NCBI GenBank assembly: GCA_027579435.1
Contig: JANBPK010001070.1
Location: 1-64,000, forward strand
Reading direction: 5' to 3'
Length of the DNA stretch: 64,000 nucleotides
Origin: Candolleomyces eurysporus
Taxonomy: Eukaryota > Basidiomycota > Agaricomycetes > Agaricales > Psathyrellaceae
Shown here: piece after piece, positions 1 to 11,670 of the stretch
Layout of the letters: every line of letters begins with the position of its first letter
Position numbering within the stretch: position 1 is the stretch's first letter
Program-made: the position numbers and the translations under genes
The notes under the pieces: generated by a model
The model's database searches: none
What the model saw: only the letters and a program-made list of their open reading frames with translations
What the model was told of the DNA's origin: nothing

Positions 1-1350
1 AAGGGGAGCCGATGCGGGGTTTGAGATGGCAGTATCGCCACTTATGCGGAGGGCCTCTGATTTCCCAGTTGCCATCCGGGCCGTCTAGACCTGAAGTATG
101 GCCTGGGATCTTGCCTCCGCGCTCCGCAGACGACAGCCCATCCCGGATGTCCAGGGTGCGTAGACGAGTTTCGAGGCTCTCGGCGATGTCGTTGCATAGG
201 AAGGAGTGTAGTTCGAGGGAGGACTCTTCGACGAATCGGTTCGAGAGAGCTTTCATAGTCCGGGGCTGGAGGTAGACAGGGTTGAGGAACTCTGACAGGA
301 AAGCGACATCGGAGGAAGTGAGGCCGTCGGGAATGGTAGCATCCGACTCGCTCGTCCCAGGGTAGCCGGTGAACACTGTCGAACTCTCCTTCAACTGCTC
401 CCGGCTGCTCTTTACGTCAGATGGAGGCTCCGGAACATAGCCCTCCTCACCCTCCTGGGCCGTATGAAACCAGCCGGAGATGCTCAGACGCTCGCGGCCG
501 TCTCCGCCGACGACGACCTCCTCGACCGAGTGGAAGCTTTTGCCGGGCTGTACTTCGAAGAAGATGAATTGGTTCCAGCTGGGTGGGATGCTCTTGGAAG
601 GGATGGGTTCGGGCTCCCATTGCTCCGATCCTTCGCTTGATGAGCCGTCGACTTTTCGAACTGGGTAGAGCTCTAGCGCGCCTCCCCAGTCCTTTTGCCA
701 CATCTGGTAGTTGGGCAGGGGCATGTAGAGGATGTACGATACGCGACGCGTGCCGATGACGTCGTCGTGGTTGAGGAGATGGCAGCCGCGGGTGTAGGTA
801 TTGACGCTCATGTCCTGTTTTGTGCCCGAGAGGGGTCCGCAGCCGGTGACGGCCTGGAGGAAGTCGCGGAAGGTTTTCGAGTAGAGGGCATCGCGGAGGG
901 CAAGGATATTGGGGAGGCGTGCGAGCTGATCAGGGGAGAGGAAGTTGAGCGAGGCAAGGTCGCCTGTTTGGTTGACCTTGAATCACAGTTTAGATACTGT
1001 GGCAATTAACAATAGACTTTTTTACACACCTTGTAGATATCCGTCTCCTTCTCCGTAAAGCTCAGCTGGGTCAGGCACTCGTCCTTGACCTTTTTCAGCA
1101 GCTCGTCCTGGAACAGCTTATCTACGACGGTGTGCTTGAAGGGCCCGCTGGCCTCGTAGCTGGAATGGAGGCGGGATATGTTCTGATGGTCGAACAGGCC
1201 GTTGTGGAACTTGGAGGCGGCATCCCTGGTGAGTTGGGCCGGCTTGATGGACTCGAGACGGGAGGGGGGTGGATGGGAGGCCTTGAAGCGTTTGGGAGAG
1301 AGGGGCTGGTGGGGATCTGGAGAACGGGAGCGCTCGCGGGTGCGTGCCAT
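1..1350 (-). CDS. TPA1: Prolyl 3,4-dihydroxylase TPA1/OFD1 (2OG-Fe(II) oxygenase), 3' end cut by window edge
   Basis: The family hydroxylates a proline of ribosomal protein uS12 and links oxygen sensing to translation termination in the nucleus and cytosol. The ATG is at 1350; exon 1 ends at 1030, a 53-bp GT-AG intron covers 977-1029, and exon 2 runs off the left edge. About 430 residues are visible; yeast Tpa1 has 644. The N-terminus is basic and SP-rich (RSRSPDP). The catalytic double-stranded beta-helix shows the iron-binding pair in HLLNHDD, the distal histidine in GKSFHSVEEV, and the 2-oxoglutarate arginine in RERLSISGWFH. The second, non-catalytic domain ends in the family-typical GPPHKWRYCHL close to the edge. 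The join DIYK-VNQTGDLASL across the intron is the usual one for the family. The protein is intact as far as it can be seen. Confidence 0.93.
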
Positions 1351-4300
1351 CGATGAGGGACAGCTGCAGCAAAAAGAAGGGGCCAGGAATCAATAGATAG
1401 CAAAGGTATAAATTGTCGGTGCGTCTGCTGTGTCTCTGGGAAATTTTGATCGAGACTGATCACCGAATTTGGGCGAGGCTGCTCTGGACATTTTGGCACG
1501 CGCGGCTTTACCACCGGAAATGTGCTGATGGGCCAATCAGCAGTCGTTCTGGGCCCAGCTCTTCCCGATTCGTCCTCTCCGTCCACGACAAATCCATTCT
1601 CCGCGCCCACTTTCCAGGCCATCGCAGTTGAATTCCAACGCAGGCAACACCTTCAACGCCGTCTGCCCAGTTTTGCACCTTTTCAGACTCGCGTTCTAGA
1701 CCCGTTGCCCAATCCATCCATCGTCGCCACATCGAGGGATGACGTCGACCTGCCCCACAATATTGGCGCGAAAGACACTGCGCCATACAAGGGCATTCCT
1801 CTTACAGACGTGGGTGCATCTTGGCTGAATGGGAACGCTTCTCTCGATGCCATTGGCTAGGAACCACACTCGGAACAATTCGATGGCCTGGCATCCTACC
1901 TCAGCTAGACCAAAGCAACCAACGCCCTACGGCCTGCTTCTGGCGACTCATTGGTTCGTCAAAGTGCTACGCTGGGTTAAATTACTCGGCGTTCTCGCAG
2001 CCCTCTCAACTGCATGTCATGGACATCGTTCGTTCCAGACTCGAGTCTCTTTTTATACGTGCCGCAGCTGTCATCTGATTCGTTGACATCAAAACACCGA
2101 TGCAAGCCGATCCATCTCCTGCCTGCTGGTTACATGCAACCACGCGACCACTCTGTTGTGCCTCGTCGTATGTGACTATGTCGATATCGTTCCAGNACNT
2201 TTTAAGATCAGCTTCCGCATCGGTAGTCTCGGCGATGTGGCTACTATTAGATGTGGCCACTAGGCTGCCTAAGTATAAGTTGCCTCTTGTGACGAAAACT
2301 TTAAAAACCTGTCCAGCACATACGCGTACTCCCCGGCATTGCAATCGATGGAAACATGCATACTCGTTTCTGATGTCGAGATGATATGATAGATTGCCTC
2401 GTTGTGATTTTATCAGTGCCATCTTCTGGCACTAGAACGTCGGGACGCTGACCCAGACCGAAGCTCGACTAGGTCGCCGCCCGCAATCCGTCATCTGGCT
2501 CAACTTTCCACGTTTACTTGTATGCATACCCCTTCAAGCCCGAATATCGAATTATTTTCGTCTGCGACAGTTCACTCTGCTCATTGGCTGGCGGCGCAAC
2601 CCCGAGTCGCGTTTCGTAACTGCGCTTCTGGCCAATCAAAGCAACCCGGTAAGAGCTCAATGGAGGTTTAGACTCGTCGCAAGTACCGTACTTGGTGATG
2701 TACCAAGGTGACTACATGTTCAACTTTACCTCAGTTCTCGGTCCAGGCCCGGAACTAGTTGCATGTTCATATTCTTTAAACAACACATGCCATGCCACTG
2801 TAGGTATTCTTTTGCCTTCTGGGTCTAATCCCATCTAATCTCAGTCCGTCAGAGACCCTTTTGAGATACTATATCAAGGAAGTGTCACCCCTTAATCGCC
2901 CGTCCATTTTAAGGCTTCGGGACTTTGCATCTATCACCGACGACGAGACTCTTGTTCGAGAGCTCGAGGGCCCGGGCTGCCTCGCTCTGCTGTCTAGCCC
3001 GTTTCTCATGCCTAAAAAATTATTTCGCCGGAGAGGAAGAGAGCGTACGTGCTCTTCGAATCGGCACCTCCATTTTCAATCACATTGAAAGAAGGAGATA
3101 TTCGCTGCAGAAGTTATTTTTATTTTGGTTGTGTGATTTTGTAGGTCCAGAGCGTTGTGAATTTCCTGCGTGTGGAAGTGGAGTCCATCGATCACACAGT
3201 CTGTCTGAATCTTCGAGGTCGACGTGGATCTCGCGTAGGGAGGTAGAGAACGCGGTCTGGGGCTTCAACCCAGATTAAGATAATGATTAATTGGAGTATG
3301 GTGGCATAAAGTACCGCAGGCACCGGTGGAACGTACGAGATCAGAGCCCTTTCGTTGGCATGCTGCTGCATACTGGAGACTTTGCGAGCTCAATTTTAAA
3401 ACTCAATCAGTATATATTTCAATGTTCGTTGATACGACGAGCTCGTCAGGGGTCCCTGCTGCCCTGCACAATCTCATTTCGCTTAATCCCAACAATCCCA
3501 ATCCTGGAAAGATTTACACTGGCAGTCGCTTCCCGAGTCTCGATCCTCTAATTCGCAAGAATTGCGTACTTAGCCTGGGCCGTGTGCATATACGCGTTCA
3601 GCTGGTTCAACCCGCCGGGTTGGCCACCAACCTCTCGGCTCGTGAAATTCTATACATACATGGGCGGCAGGAGGGCTAGAGGTGGGGGCGTATTCCAGCG
3701 GCTATGGCTCGCTATGGCTGGGGCCGTCTAGACTTGTGTGTCGTGCGTCATGCTACCGTACNGGGACGGGACATTGACACACTCCAAGTTGTCATTCATT
3801 CTAGGAAAAGATTATGGTTTAACTTTTACCTTTCGGCCACGGAAAAATTATTTCGGTATGTCATATGTCACGTCAGAAGGGTTCATTCTGCTTTAGGTCG
3901 TGCACTCATCGATGGCACGCCGTGTTTGATCATTTGTCCCATTCATACGGCGCCTCAGCAATCGTTGAAGGCAATTTCTCGAGCGCTAAGGCCAGGTCTT
4001 ATGCGTCGTGAAATGCGAGGCCCACTCCTTCCCCCGTTCAGCTGTGAAGAGCGTGTGCTACGGCGTCACACCATTGTCAACAGAGAGGCGTCATCCACCA
4101 AAGAGTCAAAAATCACGCAAGCTCGGTAGACGTGCTCTCAGGCCTCATCTCCTAGATACACGGACTCTTGGGGAGTGAAAAGGAGAAATCAAAGAGCGAT
4201 ACTTCCGGCTGGGTCAGAGAAAGTCCCTGGTATGGGGTCAACAGCCGGCATTCGAGTCTTTATTCCTTTCACTGTAGCCTCTTGACCGCAAGGCCACAAA

Positions 4301-5278
4301 ATTCATTCAAAAATCAGCAATTCTTCAGAAATTCGTTCGGACATGGATTTAGAGGGGCAGACACGCCCAATTGGCGCTTCGGCGTCAGGCGGCCGACCGC
4401 TGAGAGGGGAATGATGGCGGTCCTTGAAATTCCTGGACACTTCGTCCAGGTTTGTCACTTTGTCCCCGATGAGTTGTGTCCGTCCTCTCCGCGAATCGGT
4501 TGGCCTTTTTCAAAACGCTGTTCGCTTGCCGCCGTTTCTGCTTCACGAGGCCGATCTCTGCGGTGATATCCTGAGCAAGCTGTGGGGCGTGCATAAGCAC
4601 TCTCAAGCTACGAGTATGAGCGAGGAAACATGAAGCGCCGACGATAGGTGATAGCGCCTGTCCAAGGGACAAGGGAGCACGACAACAAATGCGCGTTTCT
4701 TTCTCAAGACATATTCTTCAGAGTGTCCAGGTTTGCCTGGATGGATTATATGGAGTTGGTACATTAACCTGGTGGAAGAGGCCGCCGCTATGCTCAGGAG
4801 GTATCTCGATGATTACGAAGCTGCCCAGATGCTGGTGCTCAAAGAATCGGAGGGGAAAGATGATAAATTGTTATTGATGTAGGGATGGTGTGTGTGTGTG
4901 TATTAGGCAAACATTGGTGCAGCGAGCGAGGGCCTAGAACACCCGGGTCATAGAACGGCTTCATCGCCAAAGACACTTTTTGTGATCGAGCGTTGAGGGC
5001 CCCTACAAGACCCACTTCTACCTTATGGTAGCGGGAACCTGAACCATGTACCCGAGTTAAAATTTTAAAAATGCCTCAGAAAAATATAGATTCAAGGCAG
5101 AGAGCATTTGGTACTGTTATTTGATCATACAATACTCCTTCACTGATTGGATGCAAACATTGCTTCTAGACAACTCATTCCTCGGAGCTCGGCTAGGACT
5201 ACGAACTCCTTACCTAAGCTACCTATGACACGCTCGCGCGGCTTGAATTCGCACAGACGAAATTCTGTTCAAAGAATG
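1351..5278. other. Long gene-poor stretch
   Basis: About 3.9 kb with only short overlapping ORFs on both strands and none that I recognise. It contains Ns at 2196, 2199 and 3762. A short coding-looking tail (residues EEAAAMLRRYLDDYEAAQM, stop at about 4880, plus strand) could be the remnant of a lost gene. No RNA gene, repeat array or complete transposon was seen. Confidence 0.5.
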
Positions 5279-5432
5279 TCAATTCTTCCATAAGATTCCA
5301 AAGGTTAGACGGAACGCACCCCCTTTAACGCTGGTATAAAGCGCCTTAGAGAAAGGTTTCACTCGATAGGATGCAGACATTGAAAGTTTGATGCGATAGA
5401 CCTGTAGCAGTAGCGATATGTCCAAACAACAT

Positions 5433-8400
5433 CTACCGAATGCATAGGAGCAAGCTTACCCGAATATGTGGGCATACAGAATCTGGAAAACGCAATAAAT
5501 CGAAGTTAAGGATCTTCTCCCAGCATTCAGCGTCTTCATGGTCCGGATCCATATATGGACTCGTTCGAGCGAAGATGTCTTGAACCGTCTTAACGAGAAC
5601 ATTTGCCTCTATGAGTTCTCCTCCCATTAGGTTGTCAAACCAGTCCTGAACCTGAAAACGCCAGTAGCCTTGAGGTCAATCATAGATCTTCGAGCAGTGT
5701 GAGAGACTTACAAGCTTGTCCGTCTCGCTTCGACGAAGCTCCGGTTCCATCCCGAAGCATTTGTCCCAAATTTTGTATTGACAATATTCATCAGTGAGCT
5801 CATTGGTCCTGTCCACATCACGGGAGCGATCGCGCACCAGGAAAGGATTATGAGACAAGAAGGATCCAAGGATCTCAAAGGTGAGTTCCAGACCTCTTCT
5901 TCTAACCTCTGTCAATTCCCGGATGGAGACCCACGACGCTACGAGGCTATAGGAGTCCATCTTGCAAAGATCCCTGAGATCATATCGCAATCCGAAATGG
6001 GGGTCCAGCTCGCATTTCATGTCATGCTTGTTAATTTTCGTCTTTAGTTCTCCCTATGTATGATAACGGAAATTGAATGGTGAGTGGGGCTCACGAGTAC
6101 CGGGAAGTGTAGACAGAAATTGTGGCTCACTCTGTCCAGCTTCGCGAGGGTATCGGAAAGGTCCTTGCCAAGTTTGATCCCCCAGAGATTCTTGCCCGTC
6201 TTCAGTTGAAACAACGGCGATAGATTGCTCTTAGCCTCGATGAAGCCAGCTCGAAATGTATCTGGACACCTGCTTAACATCCATCGAATCTCTATTTTTG
6301 AGATTATTCGCTCACCACTATCTCCTTGGCGAAGATCTAGTCTATCCTCTTCGGCGTGTGTACCCGAGTCTGTCATAACATTGTTCTATTCGACGTCCGT
6401 TGTGTATAATGAGGGAAGACACTCACGATGTTGTGTATCGATATCAGCATACCGCCTACCTCGCGTGTTTGATTGAGTTGAATTCCCCGTCACCGCGGTT
6501 TCGGGAGTCGCTGAGCTTGCCCGCTTATCCTTCAGGTCATTCTTATCTGTATATAGCAAATGGGCTACACCTATATGGGGGAAGGGGTCCTCCATTGGAT
6601 GTGGCCCTGGGGAAGGAAATACAACGCGCACTCACCTCTGAGAACAGAGATCGTTTTAGAGTCAATGATCTCGAGAGATAGTCCATCCACATCTACATTT
6701 GTTCAGCACTGATCGTGCTCAAATGACGAAAATAAGGCTGCTGCTCACCATTCCATGACCTCGCGAGGTTCCTCCAGTCATCATCGTGCGACAGCGCACA
6801 GTCTGCGCCTGTCTGCACTTTAAGTCAGCGTGAAGTACCAGCACGAACACATGTTGAAGGGCTTACCATCTCCAACAAAAGGTCCGTAATCAAATCGCAC
6901 GGGTGGAACGTCGTCTGCGCCCCATAAATGATGCATGACTTAACTCTCAGCGCTTATCAAAAGGATCGGCAAAGACATACCCTTCCTGAAATTTCAGGGA
7001 AAGATTCAACCCTCAAGTCACTGGACAGCGTAGTATACCCACTCGTTGAGGAGAAATTTGACGAAGACTTTGGCTGGGACCCCGTAGATGACCCAGACCG
7101 ACGACCTNGGCCCGCTGCGGTCGCTGCTCTTGGGCTCCTTTTCTCCCTGGCCATCGTCGGACGATCCCGTGTCTAAATCGGCTTGCTTCAAAGCATGCAT
7201 TCGGACACGAAATGACGACGAAAATGCTAGCTTGAAGCCCCGAAGGAAGAGAGACTGGTTCTTTCCTTCGTATTGACCGGCCCCCATTCTTGAATTAATC
7301 CCAAACCTAGCCTCTGCCTGTCCTCGGTCCACCCATTCGTACACTATTCCTTTCTTATTCCCGTCCTCCACGTACCGCCTTGACTCGAGCGTGAGCTTTT
7401 GACCAGACTTTGCCCTTTGGTAGGCTGCAATTCCCCAGCTGTCGCTTTTGATGCATCCTGATACAATGTAGAGGGATTCTTCATCCGCTAATTGCCTCTG
7501 AGCCAGAGACGTTGCATGCTGGTAAACAACTCCGGCGTGCTGGATCAAGAAGTTTCGAAGAGCGAAAGGGTCGTCTAGCTCTTCTACATCTGCTGAGGTG
7601 GTGCATGCCAACACAGCACCTTGTTCTGCGTCACATTGAAATTCGAATAGCTGAATATAGCTTGGGGAAAAACAGCGAATTAGTAATAATTGATGTCAAG
7701 GAGAACTTAACATATCGATCCTACCTTTCATCTTCTGACCTATGGATCTTGGACGAGGTACTACTGGTGATGGTATGGCCTTCTGCAAAGCCCTCGGGGT
7801 GAACGATCTTTTTGGTAGGAAGGTCATAATTCGTTGCAAATTCGCCTTCCCAGAGATTGAAGATTTTCTTGAAGCCATATGCTAGGTCGAATGTGCCCAC
7901 ATCACCTGGAACGATTCCTCGCGGGCCTATGGGCTCACGAGGTGGGGGACGCCAGCAGGGAAGCCCTTCGCCGCAACACAGCATACCGCGGGTGTAAATC
8001 TCCGCATTCGTAGTGACTTGGGATTGAAGCGAGCGTAGATCTAGCTCGTCCATTGACGACTGCGACGCCCAAGCAATTCAGCTTAACTGTTAACGACTTG
8101 AAAAGGTGAGTTACTAGAGCACACACCACGTTGTAGCCAGGGTCATGCTGCGATTGTTCAGGGCCATCGTGTGGTCGAGCATCTTCATTGTTTTCCTCAA
8201 TTTCATTGTCACCTTCCGAGTTTGAGGCTGCCAGTGTGCCATTTATGGGGCATTGGACTGACATCGAGGCAGCGGTCGTTGTTGGGGCCTCTACTCCAGC
8301 CAAGGAATGGCGGAGCGCCTCTCGATCGGCAGAAGATTGAAAGAATGAACGAACTGATTCGATGAGTTGTTCGAGGATTTGGCGGTTCGTACGGCGACGT

Positions 8401-8675
8401 GGTGGACTCAGATAAGAAATGAACAAGTGTTCGATACTGACAGAGTTGAAGACCCCGCCCAATTTCGAATGATTGTGCGAGCTTGAAAACGTGTTTCCAC
8501 CGCTGATAAATCTTGGTATGGACTCTTCTGCACGCTTTGAAACGATGATTGAGACAGACCTTGTATTCACTGTGCTGACACCGCCGGAAATGTCGCCATT
8601 ATAGTTGGGCCCTTGGCTATCGTCTTGCTGGAATACCGTCTGGCGGACGGCTTTGGTATTGTGACTGGCATTCAT
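5433..8675 (-). CDS. Uncharacterised Agaricomycete protein (GDVG / VxGCxKxxSWG type) with long C-terminal extension
   Basis: Function unknown. I recognise the core from recollection of many mushroom genomes: an IYTRGMLCCGEGLPCW segment, then GPRGIVPGDVGTF, then FEFQCDAEQGAVLA, then LIQHAGVVYQHA, then LYIVSGCIKSDSWGIAAYQ, a serine-rich linker, and finally TFHPCDLITDLLLEM and LSHDDDW. The exons chain in frame through introns at 8060-8126, 7661-7724, 6915-6980, 6813-6866, 6693-6748, 6571-6635, 6370-6426, 6054-6100 and 5652-5711, provided the N at 7108 is treated as a spurious base. After the usual core about 330 further residues follow that I do not recognise. The start is uncertain: ATG at 8675 is the first in frame, but the frame stays open upstream. 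The end is also uncertain: stop at 5433, or at 5279 if a 58-bp intron (5402-5459) is used. Confidence 0.7.
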
Positions 8676-9472
8676 GTGTTTTTGATAGTCGTCCGCGTTG
8701 AGTGTCAATGGCCAATTCAGTGGATACGTCGTCGATTGAGATTGACTAGCCGTAGAACAGGCACCTTCAATGTTGGTAGGTCGTGCTTGTATAAATGAAA
8801 GGGGTGGATGGGGACAAATTTATCCAATGTAGCCACCTCGTGGTCACCGCGTGCCGAGTATCAACAAGAAAGCGCTCTTGAATGGAAAGGATGCGAGACT
8901 CGGAGTGAGTCGTTGAAGTCAAAAAGTTGAGAAAGGTACCTTGCTCGAAGCATCATGTTCAGCTTTAAATCAATCGACGCAAGCAACTTGAAGCAAAGAC
9001 TGCTTCTTTTCAATTTGAGCTAAATTTTTGTTGCTTTCACTAATTTTAGTGGGTCTCATTCTAACAACTCAGAAAGCTCGGGATTGAACCGGAAGCTGCC
9101 CATCGGTAGCGGTGTCTCACGAGGTCGGTCTCTGCGGTCTCTGCGGCTATTGAGCTGAGGGATGTGCGCAAGTACCCCCAAGTCAAGAGTATCTTCGCGT
9201 AGGAGCTCGAGCAAGTAGGTCGAAAGTCAAGGATCTTGGGGATTAGAGTCGCTCATATCCATCGTGTCTTAACTAGCTTTAGGAGTGAGTGCCGCAGCCT
9301 AGTTCCTTGTAGTCTCTAAGTTATCTGATAACGAATATTTGGCGTCGCTTTAGGGGCTACCCGGTTGTGTTCTACATGACGTACTTGACATTTCGAGTCC
9401 TTCAGTATCTTTTACCTAGCTAGAGCAAATTACAAAAGCCCTGTTGCACACACCCAAATGCTGTCATCTACC
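8676..9472. other. Intergenic
   Basis: About 800 bp between two minus-strand genes. No open reading frame that I can support and no RNA gene. A tRNA-like GATTGAACC near 9083 does not fold into a full cloverleaf. Confidence 0.5.
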
Positions 9473-10770
9473 TTAAGCCGCACCACCGAAGATTTTCTTC
9501 AAAATAACGACAGTGTTCTCCAAACCACCGCCTCCAAAGAACAATTCCTTGCCCTGGTTCGTTCGCACTGCGTTTTCACCTGCGCGTACCATCATTGTTT
9601 CTTCGTATTCTTCCAGCGCGGTATCAACAGCGGCTCCTTCAACGACAATTTTCTCGAGGGCCAGTGCGAGGTCGTACGCATCGTGCATGGCGAGGTTGAC
9701 ACCGACCCCAGCGAACNGGGGGCATAACGTGTGCCGCATCGCCTAGTAGCGTTACCCTATCGAAAAAAAAACGTATGTTTAGCACATAGAACTTTCCTCC
9801 AGACAAAAATAAAAAGAGTAACTCACCCTGAAACTTTGTTCTCAAACCTGTACCCAGGCGGATACCCATACAAGGGTCTCACAAGCATCTCACCCGGATC
9901 GCACCTCGTGATCAGCTCCTTCGCCTTATCATTCCACTCCGGCACTACCTTCTCAACGAACTCCTTCAGAACGCCCTCCAAATCCTCGTCGGCTTTACTC
10001 CAATCGATGCCCGAAGTCTCCTTCCAATTCTCGGGAGCGGGGAAGTTGGCGTTCGCTTTCAGCGAACCATCGCCGTTCTTCTGGGCGACGACCAATCCGT
10101 GCTTGCATTCCGAGTCGGCTGTGAAGCAAGAGCCCTTTCCAACGTATTCGGATAGCTCAGGATAGCGAGCGTCGATGTCCTTGATGGCAGACCACACGTA
10201 TGTGATACCGACGTACGTAGGGGGGACGGAGCTGCGGAGGAGCGTGCGGGTGCGCGACCAGGCTCCGTCGGCGCCTACCACGATATCGAACTCGGTGGAC
10301 TTGGAACCGTCCGCGAAGGCGAGGACAAACGTGTTTTTCCCTTCAGCGGTGGTGGAAACTTCGATATTGACGAGCTTCTTCCCCCATTGGATCGTGTCTG
10401 GGTCTACGCCGTCGAGGAGGATTTTGCGGAGGACTGCTCTGTCGATTTCGGGCCTCTCCGGATCTTCTTCGCCTTCCTCCGAGTGATGAATATGGACGTT
10501 TCCTTGGTGGTCCCTGATGAAGAGCTCCGTAGCGTCTACGCGCATGTTCTTCTTGAACACGTCGAGTAACCCAGCTTTTTCCAGAGCCAGTTGGCCGGAG
10601 CCTTTGTGGATGTCCAGCATGCTTCCTTGGACCCGGGCGGATGGGGAGGCGTCGAGCTCAAAGATGCTGCAGGGAATTTCGAGTCTGCGTAGAATCGCCG
10701 CGAGGGTTAGGCCACCGGGGCCAGCACCGACGATAGCAACTTTCACTGATTTACGAGCTGTGGAAGACAT
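9473..10770 (-). CDS. FAD-dependent monooxygenase, TetX/aromatic-hydroxylase-like, paralogue 1
   Basis: Class A flavoprotein monooxygenases use NAD(P)H and O2 to hydroxylate small, often aromatic or isoprenoid, substrates; the substrate here is unknown. Visible motifs in order: N-terminal dinucleotide-binding VAIVGAGPGGLTLAAIL, the DG motif DIVVGADGAWSRTR near residue 185, and the GD motif TLLGDAAHVMPPFAGVGVN in exon 2. One intron (9757-9826) splits the gene just before the GD motif, at the same site as in the paralogue at 28800-30076. The N at 9717 adds one base inside the GD motif and breaks the frame; without it the gene closes at 408 residues. I chose ATG 10770 over an in-frame ATG at 10839 because a TATA box lies at 10853-10860, too close to the upstream ATG, and because the paralogue starts at the equivalent place. 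Confidence 0.9.
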
Positions 10771-10852
10771 GGGGCGATAGAAGCGCGAATTGGTGCACTG
10801 GGAGAGAAGGTAAGATAAGATTACGTTGAGAAACTTCATTCAATGAACCGAC

Positions 10853-10860
10853 CTTTTATA
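10853..10860 (-). promoter_or_regulatory. TATA box of monooxygenase 1
   Basis: TATAAAAG on the minus strand, 83 bp upstream of the chosen start codon. The paralogue has the same octamer at a similar distance, which supports both start choices. Confidence 0.6.
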
Positions 10861-11439
10861 TGTGAACCAAGTACATAGTGCTGCGAAAGTTGCATCTATC
10901 ATCTGCTATTATTAGACGCAACAACAAGGTCCGAGTCAAAGTCATCGTCAGGACCGACTCGGAGGGGGGCTGAGCGCAGTCACCAGAGTCACTGGGTACG
11001 TAGGTCTGACGCGTACGTTGTCCAAATTGGGGTGTATACGCGTCTATACACGTATATTTCCTACCGATAGAAAGGCTCTTCCCAGGTTTTCATAGTTGCG
11101 AAGAAGTGACAAGGATCTGGAGAAATACGAAAACGCGCAGCAGTTGGAAACCTGTCTATTAGGCCCAGGCCTGAGGCCTGAGTATGCACATAGATAAGTA
11201 TGATGAACATTGAACGCCGGGCTTGACGGTAGCGACTCGAGTGGACGACAAGAGCCCAGGTCAAGTTGGCACCTCGACTACCAGTATATCAAGGCTTGTT
11301 TCCAGTGAGATCAAAGAGTACGCTGATGCCCATCCACACGATTGAAGTCTACGGGACCGAAGCGCTGAAAGTGCGGCAAGATTGAAAATCCCATTCCAAT
11401 CATGAGGGGATGAGAATGCGCCAACTGAATCCAAGCTAA
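10861..11439. other. Intergenic, upstream of monooxygenase 1
   Basis: About 580 bp. No gene seen. Between 11030 and 11060 there are short runs alternating gtatac/cgtata, which are not a true repeat array. Confidence 0.4.
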
Positions 11440-11548
11440 CGGCTAGCTTGGGTGCTCATAGCCGGTTGAGACGCTGCCTGAGCCCCAGAGTACCAGAACA
11501 ACGAGAGTCGAAATCTGCCTATCAGCTGCAGAGGAATGATGCATGGGC

Positions 11549-11670
11549 CGTTGGAGTCAACCTCGCCATGAACGATATCGAAATGGACCATGAAGATTTG
11601 TCGCTCGACAATATCGCTTTGGACGAGGGATGGATTGGTGGAAGTCGGGAGGTATATAAAAGAATTCGAG
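11549..11670 (+). pseudogene. Relic of a monooxygenase C-terminal exon (block A)
   Basis: The sequence encodes AVGVNLAMNDI followed by decayed sequence. It shares 15 consecutive bases (GTCAACCTCGCCATG) plus scattered downstream matches with the GD-motif exon of the two monooxygenases in this window, but on the opposite strand to them. No upstream flavin-binding part is nearby, so only a fragment survives. Confidence 0.5.

Noticed and set aside
1122..1622. 166-codon minus-strand ORF overlapping the TPA1 start
   Set aside because: It is a shadow frame of TPA1 exon 1 extended into the promoter; composition is Pro/Ser-rich without a family.
2006..2422. 138-codon minus-strand ORF
   Set aside because: No similarity that I recognise, two Ns inside, and no intron structure or promoter; not supported.
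9060..9140. tRNA-like sequence with a T-loop-type GATTGAACC
   Set aside because: The T-arm has at most four of five pairs, no acceptor stem can be formed with the sequence at the expected distance, and no anticodon arm is evident.
9773..10780. Plus-strand ORFs antisense to monooxygenase 1 (up to 144 codons), with counterparts antisense to monooxygenase 2
   Set aside because: They exist in both paralogues only because the minus-strand protein is conserved; codon bias fits the minus strand.
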